A DNA stretch of 64,000 nucleotides from Phyto melanocephala (lineage: Eukaryota; Arthropoda; Insecta; Diptera; Rhinophoridae). Under the pieces are notes generated by a model. That model made no database searches. It saw only the letters and a list, made by a program, of their open reading frames with translations, and was not told the origin of the DNA. Shown in pieces: positions 55,436 through 64,000 of the stretch; within the stretch, counting starts at the first letter, position 1, and every line of letters starts with the position of its first letter. The stretch is from positions 50,949,491 to 51,013,490 of the forward strand of contig OW799235.1 in the NCBI GenBank assembly GCA_941918925.1. Direction: 5' to 3'. A program made the translations under genes and the position numbers.

Positions 55436-57435
55436 TCATTTAAATTCGTACATACCGTTGGGAGTAACAAACGCTGTATACTTTTGACTATTTTCTTCTA
55501 TCGGTATCTGATAATAACCACTATTTAGATCCATGACAGTGAAATACGAAAACTGCATTACTTCCTGCAAACGTTCTTCGATATTAGGTGTAGGAAAATT
55601 TTCCTTAATTATATGCTGATTTAAACGCCGGTAATCAACACATAAACGATCGTCACCATTTTTCTTCTTCACCAGTACGATTGGGCTCGCATATTCTGAC
55701 GTGGACTTTCTAATTATATCGTTCGTAAGTAACTCGTTTATCATTTTCCGCACCGAATCTTTTTTCATTTCAGGTAGTCGATATGGTTTCGTTACCATAG
55801 GTGTTTTCGTTGTCAATTCTATTTCCATTTTTACCGCGTTTGTTCGACCGATTTCACTTAACTCATTACCGATAATATCACGATATTCGTTAACTAATTC
55901 GTATAAGCTCGATCGGGTGGCTTTGTCAATTTCACCGTGTTTAATATCGTTTACGTCAATACGTGGTCGCCCACCAATTGTAGTTTTCATAACGCTCAAA
56001 TGTTCGAAATATTGACCGTTATCGTTGCATATAAGGCGTACGTTATTGTCAGAAAATATGTCGTTACCGATTACGACATCCGTTGAAAATATATCGTCAT
56101 CTGCTACATATGAATTTATAGAAAGTTCGATATTATCTATGGTCAGCTTTGTATTAATTAGCTCGTTCAAAACTCGTATACCACCACCAACTCCACTTAT
56201 GCGCACGCTACATGATTTCCCATGGGCGGTGATTTTTGCTGCTTTCGATTTTTTTATCATGCTGCATTCACTACCAGTATCAACTAATGCAAACATATTC
56301 ACGCCGTTGATGGTTACTTGCTTCTCAGTAGAATGTTTTTTTACGTTATTAACATTTTTCATGTTCGACTTACCGCAATTTTCAGGTGAACCCCTTGGGT
56401 GAACGCGTTGACAATCTGAACATCGCTTACGTCGTTGTGGCTTTGGACACGCACTCGAAATGTGACCCGTTTCCGAGCAGTTGAAGCATACCATAGGATT
56501 ACGTTCCGTAATCGGTTTAGCTAGAGGATCTCGCATCTTGTCTACTCCCTTGTTCAAATAATTATTACGTTTAAACATGTCCGATGATTTAGTGTTGTTT
56601 GAACAACTCGCTATATTTGCAAAGTATTCCTCTAGAGCCTCACGCATTTCTTTCATTGTTTTAAAACGAACTGTAGCGATAGCAACTTGCAATTCCCGGT
56701 GTTTTAGTCCTTCACGAGTATACTTAATTATCGCTGATTCACTCAAGTGATGCCGTTTTCCTAAAGCGCTCATTCTAAAACAGTATTCATTTATTGACTC
56801 ACCAATTTTCCGTGTTGCTTTTGACATTTAAAATGAATATCAGCCTCATCGGGTAACATTCCAAATTCATTTCTTAACGCTTCGGCCAGCTCGTGCCACG
56901 TTACGTACAAATTTGCGGCTGCATCAAGCCATAGCTTGGCTGGACCTTTCAATTTTCTGTACATCGCCAGCATCAAACATTTGTCATCCCAGTCGTATGC
57001 CTGCATATACTTTTCTACTCGATCGATGAACTGTTCAACACTGAATATCGAGTCTTTTGTTGGGTCGTATTCTGGTAAGGTATCGGCGATTTCCCTTACA
57101 GTATAAGCACTACGCGGATGGGGCTCACGATTTTGTACCGACAGCGACTCGCGTTGAGACTCGGAATTATTGTTTCGTACTGAGTTTGACAATTGCGTAT
57201 TGTCATTTATTTGCCGTTGCATTAACACCATCACGTTTTCGACCATATTACGCAAATCATCGATTTGTTCCCGTAAATTCTCGTTTGATTGGTTATCTTC
57301 GATTTTGATTTCTTCAGAATCTTCCGCTTCCATAAGACGTTTTATTAATTCCGCTTTGTTGCCAACCGTCGACAGGTCTCTTTCGCGAAGCAAATCTTTA
57401 AGATCAGCAAGTTTTAATGACGTTATCAACACCAT
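55436..57435 (-). pseudogene. gag-pol: Gag, protease and RT N-terminus of young SAP-Gag element
   Basis: The start is placed at 57435 (MVLITSLKLADLKDLLRERD) because it aligns with the sister element's start. An upstream in-frame ATG lies at 57462. Residues 5-38 form the SAP-like motif. Capsid helices follow. A frameshift near 56800-56825 separates the frame, then MSKATRKIGESINEYCFRMS continues. Zinc knuckle CFNCSETGHISSACP and second motif CSDCQRVHPRGSPENC near 56400-56490. Protease ALVDTGSECSMI near 56280. RT begins EYASPIVLVKKKNGDD near 55690 and stops at TGA 55434. Probably one Gag-Pol frame in the active ancestor, as in the sister element. Confidence 0.85.
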
Positions 57436-57462
57436 ATTTTCGTTTTCCGCGCAAATATTCAC

Positions 57463-58252
57463 GTTACACTATATTTAAAATTGTTCTAAACAAATTTCGG
57501 TTGACGTTCATGAACAAATCTTTCTTCACGTTTTCTTGTTTGTTAGCCGTTTATCTGTAAACAGTTGCCGAACACTTTTATTAATTATTCATATTTTAAT
57601 TTTCAACTAACCCTCGATTATTTTTCTTTTTAACTGTTAACGTTTATTTTGTATGTACATCACTATATAAAACTCTTCATATACGTATGTACGCGTTTGT
57701 TTTTGTTTTGTTTATTTTTTTGCTCATTAATACTCGTATAAATATGTACGTATGTTTTTCAAGTCACTTTCGATCACTTGTTGCTTAGGCAAACGTTTTT
57801 TTTTTTCTTGTAACAAATTTGAATACATATTTTTATGCCACACACCGTTTTCACTGTTCCTTTTCTTTTTTATATATATATATGTATATACTATACTCGT
57901 GTGCTTGCACTCGTTTTCATTGCATTTCTATGTATTAGATCTTACTCAAACTCACTGTTAGTTCCTTTTCCATCGTTACACACAAGCAAACTTAATAATC
58001 TTGTTCAATTAACTTTGTTGCACACAAGCTAGTGTCTTTGGCGAATGACCGTTAACGTTGACAGAATGGTCATTATATGTTTTCGTTCCTTTTTGTTCTC
58101 GTTAAATAAACGATACAAACACTTTACCACGCACACACACAAAAGGCATTTCTAACTTTATTACGCATTAAGTTTTTCTTATATATTTGCCTATGTATTT
58201 GTTCGACACACAATTAAAAAAAATGTTTTTATTCGTCCGGCATAAGTTAATT
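57463..58252 (-). other. Untranslated leader of young SAP-Gag element
   Basis: About 790 bp, A-rich on the minus strand, no coding signal. Its length is similar to that of the sister element's leader. Confidence 0.6.
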
Positions 58253-58264
58253 CCACTTCTGAAC
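58253..58264 (-). promoter_or_regulatory. Primer binding site, tRNA-Leu-like
   Basis: GTTCAGAAGTGG on the minus strand, directly after the LTR, identical to the site at 21681-21692. Confidence 0.45.
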
Positions 58265-58487
58265 TAAAAGATTAAAAACGCCTTTTAATGTTTGTAACAA
58301 AAAGAATATTAAACTTTTAATAAAACCAATTCATATTCATTGTAATACACAGAAAAGTAAATAAAATAAAAATAAAATAAATGTTGTGGTAATGGAATGG
58401 TTGACACCGCGTACACGACCGTTCACCTTGAGATCTTTAATCGACTGCCTTCTTCTTTACCATGGCGTTTCCATTTCAATGCTTACA
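58265..58487 (-). repeat. 5' LTR of young SAP-Gag element
   Basis: Pair of 52973-53195. CATG follows at 58488-58491. Confidence 0.9.
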
Positions 58488-58491
58488 CATG

Positions 58492-58812
58492 ACAACAAAT
58501 TGATATAAGGGGCGACCGGGGACCGTAATGGCTTGCAATCTTCGGATAAAGCAATTTGCCAGTATGCATCTTTCAGGTCCAGTTTAGTTCGGCAGCCTTG
58601 AAAATATACCCTCGATATTCGATACTCGGGGGATATGCGTCCTTTATGGTAGCTTGATTCACTTTTCGTGCATCAAGACAAAAGCGTATTTTGTTTGGTT
58701 TAACGACTAATGTCATAGGCGAGCTCCAGGGTGAGTTTGACGGTTCGATAACTCCTAGAGCAAGCATTCTGTCAATTTCATGAAACATAAGTTTCTCCAC
58801 TGCAGGAGACAC
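58492..58812 (-). pseudogene. pol: RT N-terminal half of RING-Gag element
   Basis: MLALGVIEPSNSPWSSPMTL, then KIRFCLDARKVNQATIKDAYPP, is the RT fingers region. A frameshift follows near 58625 and again near 58590. In the next frame LDLKDAYWQIALSEDCK gives the first catalytic Asp region, then the sequence runs to the CATG duplication. Continues at 52968. Confidence 0.75.
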
Positions 58813-59149
58813 AGGGTAGAACCGCTGCTTAATAGGAGCACTATTGCCAACGTAAATTTTGTGTTCTGTGAGACTTGTTCGACCTTATCCCTTTTTTTGA
58901 AATAAGGGAAAAGTTTAATAACAGCAGACAAGTATGGTCGTTGATCTAAATTAAGCGTGTATTTGATATCTGCAGTAAAATTATTGGATTCTCCATGAAC
59001 ACTATTTAAAACGTCAGATTTTAAAACAGATAATTCTAAAATGGTTTCTGAAACATTTTCATTTTCCGATATAACTACGATATCTCCGAATACTTCAGGC
59101 GCTAAATTAAACGATTTCCAAAAATCTAGTCCTAGAATTAATCTAAAAT
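58813..59149 (-). pseudogene. Protease-RT spacer of RING-Gag element
   Basis: Broken frames with no catalytic motif. Position and composition fit the spacer between protease and RT. Confidence 0.45.
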
Positions 59150-59340
59150 TTTTAATGTTTTCTTCTTGTCTCTAAAGAAAACTTCTACTTTTAGATAACC
59201 AATAACTCTTTGAGGATTGCCATCTGCAGTTTCTACACAGATGTTTAATGAAACAAATTCCTTAAAATAAGAAAAATCCAGACATGCTAGATCTGAGCCT
59301 ATACAGGATACGTTAGCACCAGTATCTAGTAGACCTAAAA
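59150..59340 (-). pseudogene. Protease of RING-Gag element
   Basis: GLLDTGANVSCIGSDLACLD starts at about 59335 (DTG codons 59318-59326), followed by ETADGNPQRVIGYLKVEVFF, a retropepsin fold pattern. The frame is broken in the flanks. Confidence 0.7.
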
Positions 59341-59618
59341 TAATGATACAAATTTGACTGCTGCATTAAAACGCTTGTCAGATGAATTTGCTACTATTGA
59401 CGACAATATGAATTTAGAAGCAAATTTTCGGTTTTTATAATATTTTCGTAAACGAAGTATTGACCGCTTTTCTTTCCTAGAAACGGTAGAAATTACACAG
59501 GTATTAAACAGACTATTACGGACTTTTATATAATTTTCTAATTTTTTGTGGTAAGGTACTATTAGGTACAGTTTTGGATAATTAGTTTTATCAGGTGCAA
59601 TTGGTTTAAAATCAGTTT

Positions 59619-61348
59619 TTAATATTCAGATTTTTCTTTGCAAACTAACTCACAATCAGGGTGTACATTTAATAAAGCAGGGCTTAAAGGTATGGCTTCC
59701 ATGGTCAATTTTGAGGAAGGTTGTGGGGAGGAAAGTTTTTTGAAACTAGTTTTGTTTTGTTGAGCATTTAACACATTGGGGCTTATAAATGCTTTTTTCA
59801 CCACATCCGTAGCAAAACACATTTCTCTTTTCCAAGCATTCTTCCCCAAAATTACCTACTTGTCCAGTGTTCCAGCATTTAAGAGGTTGCTGCACTGCGT
59901 CTATAGAAAAAGTTGATTCGTTTTTAGAGTCACAGATTGATTGTTTCTCAGGATATTCGATTTCAGCAATCTGACGACGACCACTAGGATAAGAACCACT
60001 TTTTGTAGAGAAGTTTTTACGAAAATAGTCATCACCTAAAAGGTTCTCCCTCATCTGAACCAGTTTTCGTAAATGAGCCAGAGAGTACCTGGAATGGGCT
60101 TATTCAGTCTATCTAAAATTGATTCATAAAACATTTCGAAGGTCTCGTTTGCCTTCATTTTTCTATTCCTTAGCACCTCCTGAATATCAAAGCTATTCAG
60201 CTATCCCTATACTGATATTTCAAAGCTTCACAAAAGACCATCCAACTTATATTTTCAACCTGTTAATGCTATCTCCAGTACCATTCTCGAGCACGGCCAC
60301 TTAACAAAATATGTAAGTTTTTACAAATAAGTGTAAAATCATTATCAAAATGCTTACGAGGTAAGACTTTTACCCTGTATAAAAATTCATCTACGCTTAT
60401 ACCTGAAGTATACCCATCGAATTTTATGTGCCAATTTTGTATGATAGTGGTTACTTTATCGGATTTAACAATAAAATGTTCACCGTACGGACTACTACCA
60501 TTTCGCTGCAAATTGGACATATTGTTAGACATATTGATTGAGGGTTGACAATTTGGTATCTGACATGAACGGGGATCAGACACATATTGTCGTCGATTCT
60601 GAGTTTGGGGCCATAACTGTACTTGTTGTTGATTCGGTATGGGACAATTTTGCAATAAGTGGTGTCAGTTTTGTGCCTGACATCTTAATTGATATTGTGA
60701 CGCATTTTGAACTGGGAAATTTTGAGATGTGTTTGGTATTATATTTGGGTTACTCAGTAAACGAGATACTGTATTTTCGATCATATGATTAACTTGGGCA
60801 TAGTCAACTGTTGGTTGAATTGGTTGCACATTTCTGATAGAATTATTTTGTTGTATAGTTTGATTTAAATCCACGAGATTTTGTGTACGATTTGGAGTAA
60901 CAGAATTTTCTATTTCATTTTCAGGATTTATACTAACATCTATTAACTGATTGCTATCTGAATCTGCAAAGAAATGACGGACATAACTTCTTGTATTATA
61001 CTGTTGAGTCATAGCGCCACGAGGTCTACCATGACTTATTTTTCGTTTAAGTAAATGTTGATTTTTAGCATAATTTGTAATTTTCCTTAGTTCGGATAAG
61101 TCACATGATCTTTTGCATACAGGATATTCCGAAGACTGAGATAAATATTGCTCAATGCAATGGCTGTGAAACAACTGAGTGCATTCAAATATTATCATAC
61201 AATCCTGACCTTCGCACATTTTTTCATTACAAATTTTTCAAAACTTATCATTCTTTGAAGACTGTGGGGCTGATGCCTGCGAAACAGATGCATTAACTAC
61301 TAAAGGTTGTGAGGCTGAGGCCTGAGAACATGGAGGTGAATGCTCCAT
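59619..61348 (-). pseudogene. gag: Gag of RING-Gag element: RING-like finger, capsid, zinc knuckles
   Basis: ATG near 61348 (MEHSPPCSQASASQPL). A RING-H2-like finger spans about 61240-61105: CEGQDC, CTQLFHSHCIEQYL, then YPVCKRSC. The position expected to be the first Cys is a TGA stop (61240-61238), and a Cys expected before PVC is Tyr (61126-61124). A low-complexity Asn/Gln/Pro segment follows to 60665, with a frame change. The capsid region 60655-60270 holds KFDGYTSGISVDEFLYRV and LHILLSGRAREWYW. The C-terminal piece 60054-59746 holds two decayed knuckles: CWNTGQVGNFGEEC has lost one Cys and the His, and CYGCGEKSIYKPQC has lost the His. RING fingers usually act as ubiquitin ligases or zinc-binding interaction modules. 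The role in Gag is unknown. Confidence 0.65.
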
Positions 61349-62204
61349 CATAATTATAATAAAAAAATTACTTTCAAAAGTGTACAAAAAAAATTAAACA
61401 GAGTATAATTCGTTTAAAGAAAGACTCATAAAATCCAATAGACTAAACTTGTATATTTATATGTATATGTACAATATTAAAAACCAAAAGAAAACTAAAA
61501 AACGTTTGTTAGATAAAAGCTAAAAAAATATTTCAAATATCAAATTTTTATCTTTCTTACATATTATGTGATTTGGTTAGAATAGTTACACAATCAAAAA
61601 CAACTAATGACCCAGAAATTTTAATTTGGGCTATGGAGTTTTTAAAATCTTCAAATATTAAATAATATTTTCACAAACCGATATTCGTTTCGGTTATTCT
61701 ATACTAAAACTGATTTTGATCGGACAAAATCTACTTTCAGCAGATATTTGTACATCCAAATCAAAACAGGATATCGATACCACAGTGCCAAAATATATTA
61801 AGTATTACAAAGACTTTAAAAACGGACACAAATATAAACCTTTACCTATTCCTCTAGCTAATGTTGTCTCTATTAATCGCTAGGAGAGATAGCTACAGGT
61901 ACCTCATAAATAATTATTATAGACTCCCTTACTAGAGAAAGGAAAATGGACTAAAATGTTGAATTACAAAATAAACGATGTTAAGTTTTACCCCATATAT
62001 AGTATCAACACGTAAACTGATAAACTATGGTCATTTGTATTTTAAACTTGTGAAAAAAACAATCAATTCCTAGATGATATTGGAAGAGTGCCTCTTAGCA
62101 CACCCTACCTATGATCCTATGGCGTGTTCTATGGTATTTACTAGGATCCCTAAGTCATCCTATTCTGAACCGATCACATTATGTAAGAAATGTTACTATT
62201 TTTA
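61349..62204. other. AT-rich DNA, nothing firmly recognised
   Basis: No frame above about 60 codons. A plus-strand stretch near 61600 (DPEILIWAMEFLKSSNIK) looks protein-like but cannot be assigned. The 5' LTR of the RING-Gag element would be expected here and was not found. Confidence 0.35.
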
Positions 62205-62262
62205 ATGTTCCATAATACCAATAATATATTTATGCACAATTTCAATAAATATTCATATTTTA

Positions 62263-62304
62263 ACCAATATTTCGCTACCAAACAATGGGTAGCTTCTTCA
62301 GGGT
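62263..62304 (-). ncRNA. Hammerhead-like motif (7), core degenerate
   Basis: ACC, CTGAAGA (T to A at the variable seventh-position region), extra A, stem II GCTACC/GGTAGC with a 9-base loop, GAAA, TATT, GGT. Same layout as motif 1. It lies about 200 bp downstream of the RT/GIY-YIG frame. Confidence 0.55.
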
Positions 62305-62502
62305 AATATATATACAAATTTTATAAAAACAAAAAACAAATTCAAAACAATTTCAAATTGAAAAAATATTTTGTAAAAAGGCGGGAAAATATTTTTTCAA
62401 TATAAACAATTTTTGAAATATACAAACAAACAAACATACAAAAATAATTCATTCACATATTTATAGTAATAATTTACAAAAATAACAACTAATACTATTA
62501 GA

Positions 62503-64000
62503 CTACCGTCCCCAGATCCTATTAACTAACAATCCATAATTCTGGGCAACATTTGCAGTATCAGTCTTATAATTAATTCTCCGTGTAGGTGGTACTTTAA
62601 TAATCTGTAACATTTCTAACATATTCCTACGTCCGTAATTGTTTTCCTTGTTTAAAATTAATGTTTTATTGAAGTCTGGATAATGATTAGAACTAGCGCA
62701 ATGTAATGATAATGCCGTTTTTTGTGTCAGTGTAGTGTTCCTGTATTTCTGATCAGATATATGTCCAGCGATCCTAGTTTCCAATTTATTCCCTGTTGTT
62801 CCTACATAAACCTTGTCACAACTTTCAGTATCATTACCATTACATGGTATTTTATAGACTAAATTAGACATTTCAAGTCTATCTATCTTATCCTTCGTTT
62901 TACTAAACAGTTTACCTAACGTGTTATATGTTTTGTGGGCCATTATATATTTTCTATAGTCGTAAATTTTCGAGTTTTTCAATCTTTCAGACAAAAGAGG
63001 GACATAAGGTAATGATTTATAAATTTTGGGTTCAGTTGTCAGTCTTGTGCTACTATTTCCCCTATTTTTATATTGTCCTAGTAATCTACAAATTATCTGG
63101 ATTGGATAATTATTATCATCTAAAATGTTCTTGATATTCTCTATATTCTTTCCATGAAATTTTGTATCATTAATCTTTAAAACCCTCTCAATTAAATTCC
63201 TTGCCGTATTAATTACAATTCCCTTGGGGTGTTTCGAATAATAATTTATGATTCTTCCAGATGAAGTAGGTTTCTGGTACCAATCTATTAACAAATTATT
63301 ACCCCTTCTTATCACTAATGTATCTAAATATGGAATTGTAGAGTCACATTCCATCTCAATTGTGAACTTTATATCATCATGAAATGAATTAAATGTTTCC
63401 AAAATATTATCAATTGAATGATTCGGGACAATACAAAACAAGCCATCAACATATTTTGTTATTATCTTTGGCCTTACATTTAATTTCCCAATGCAACAAT
63501 CTAATAACTTCTCCATAACAATATCTGCTATAATTGGAGAAGCCGGAGATCCCATTGGGAGTCCTTTTCGTTGTATATATACTCTGTCCTCATATTTAAA
63601 ATATCTTTTATCTATTATACAAAATTTCAAAATACTTAGAAAAAGGTCTTTTCCCATCTTAGTATGTTTTCCAATAATTTCCCATTTCCCCTCAATAATA
63701 TCTACAGCTATATCTATTGGAATACTCGGAAATAAAGATACAACATCAAGTGAAATTAACTTCTCATCAGATCGTATCCTTAACTTTCCTATTCTTTCTC
63801 TAAATTGTAAAGAATCCTTTACATTATATTCAGAGTCCTCAGTTAGTCCTTTAAGTATATTCGTAATATACTTACAAAGTTCATAAGGCGGAGAGTTCAT
63901 AAATGAACATATTGGTCTTAAAGGAAAATGTTCCCTATGGATCTTTGGTACTCCATATAACCTAGGTGCTGTAGATATGTTCGTTTTAAGTTGTTTTCTC
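62503..64000 (-). CDS. Penelope-like RT and GIY-YIG endonuclease, partial (catalytic YVDG)
   Basis: Open to the window edge: upstream of the ATG at 63900 the same frame reads TAPRLYGVPKIHREHFPLRPI, a conserved Penelope RT segment, so the true start lies outside. RT motifs: LISLDVVSLFPSIP near 63740, QRKGLPMGSPASPIIADIVM near 63560. The catalytic motif is KYVDG, with Gly (63442-63444) in place of the second Asp. IEMECDSTIPYLDTLV near 63340 follows. The GIY-YIG-type nuclease near 62870-62740 holds NLVYKIPC, CDKVYVGTTGNKLETRIAGH and a Glu-containing tail. The frame has no stops for 499 codons although the catalytic residue is lost, which suggests recent inactivation. RT copies RNA at ends generated by the nuclease. 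Confidence 0.85.
   Translation of the reverse strand, partial: RKQLKTNISTAPRLYGVPKIHREHFPLRPICSFMNSPPYELCKYITNILKGLTEDSEYNVKDSLQFRERIGKLRIRSDEKLISLDVVSLFPSIPIDIAVDIIEGKWEIIGKHTKMGKDLFLSILKFCIIDKRYFKYEDRVYIQRKGLPMGSPASPIIADIVMEKLLDCCIGKLNVRPKIITKYVDGLFCIVPNHSIDNILETFNSFHDDIKFTIEMECDSTIPYLDTLVIRRGNNLLIDWYQKPTSSGRIINYYSKHPKGIVINTARNLIERVLKINDTKFHGKNIENIKNILDDNNYPIQIICRLLGQYKNRGNSSTRLTTEPKIYKSLPYVPLLSERLKNSKIYDYRKYIMAHKTYNTLGKLFSKTKDKIDRLEMSNLVYKIPCNGNDTESCDKVYVGTTGNKLETRIAGHISDQKYRNTTLTQKTALSLHCASSNHYPDFNKTLILNKENNYGRRNMLEMLQIIKVPPTRRINYKTDTANVAQNYGLLVNRIWGR

Larger units (their letters stand above)
52973..58487 (-). mobile_element. Young SAP-Gag mdg3-like Ty3/gypsy element
   Basis: 223-bp LTRs at 52973-53195 and 58265-58487 are identical as far as I can compare by eye; CATG duplication. 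Minus-strand order: LTR, PBS 58253-58264, leader, Gag, protease, RT, RNase H, integrase, polypurine tract (GACAGGATGGCCGAC), LTR. Length 5515 bp. Related to the element at 16570-21856 across Gag and Pol, but with a different LTR, so a sister family. Several stops and frameshifts are present despite identical LTRs. Confidence 0.9.
51164..61348 (-). mobile_element. mdg3/micropia-like Ty3/gypsy element with RING-like Gag, split by a nested element
   Basis: Minus-strand order: Gag with N-terminal RING-like finger (61348), zinc knuckles, protease, RT, [nested element 52973-58487], RNase H, integrase with internal deletion, C-terminal module ending at 51164. RNase H and integrase motifs (CYLELQDFEVITDHSSLVWL, HDIPTAAHG, SPQPNASERINRSIL) belong to the mdg3/micropia/Osvaldo side of Ty3/gypsy. 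No LTR pair could be found, so the ends given are those of the coding region. All genes are degenerate. Confidence 0.78.
62205..64000 (-). mobile_element. Penelope-like element, 3' part, running off the window
   Basis: RT with C-terminal GIY-YIG endonuclease followed downstream by a hammerhead-like motif, the diagnostic combination of Penelope-like elements. The 5' part lies beyond 64000. The 3' boundary is approximate. Confidence 0.85.

Overview
The window holds no recognisable host gene. It is an AT-rich block of nested, mostly broken transposable elements. The element families (mdg3-, mdg1/412- and CsRn1-like Ty3/gypsy elements, LOA-like LINEs with a DUF4780-type ORF1, a Penelope-like element, hAT debris) and a dispersed repeat with TATACCC ends and an ATTCGGC...GCCGAAT hairpin point to a dipteran insect, probably a schizophoran (calyptrate-like) fly. 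The species assignment is inference.

Left part (1-9069): a truncated gypsy-like element (copy A, 1-3291) abuts a 5'-truncated LOA-like LINE (3292-7008). Next come a 36-bp tandem repeat, a decayed unknown reading frame, and the left half of a dispersed fly repeat.

Central nest (8653-31269), four levels deep. The dispersed repeat was split by gypsy-like element B (9070-29679, LTRs plus TCTA target duplication). B was split by an mdg1/412-like element on the minus strand (13766-25746) and by a 2.9-kb TG...CA unit, probably a solo LTR (25959-28854, GTTG duplication). The mdg1-like element was split by a minus-strand mdg3-like element (16570-21856, ATAT duplication). LTR-pair divergence read by eye falls in the order required by the nesting.

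Middle (31270-44345): AT-rich DNA and a hAT transposase relic split by a near full-length LINE (33164-38612, 13-bp duplication). Then come hammerhead-containing Penelope-type terminal repeats (39073-40507) and a minus-strand CsRn1-like Gag relic, itself split by a composite of dispersed repeats containing a 1.5-kb palindrome.

Right part (44346-64000): a plus-strand CsRn1-clade element with LTRs and a GTATG duplication; a pair of hammerhead-containing repeats; a minus-strand mdg3/micropia-like element with a RING-like finger in Gag, split by a young SAP-Gag element with apparently identical LTRs (52973-58487, CATG duplication); and the 3' part of a Penelope-like element (RT plus GIY-YIG) running off the window end.

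The genes act as parasitic replication modules (Gag, protease, reverse transcriptase, RNase H, integrase or endonuclease). Nearly all carry stops, frameshifts or catalytic substitutions. The most unusual signals are several hammerhead-ribozyme-like motifs in two orientations, the RING-like Gag, SAP domains in three Gag families, and lesions shared between copies A and B.
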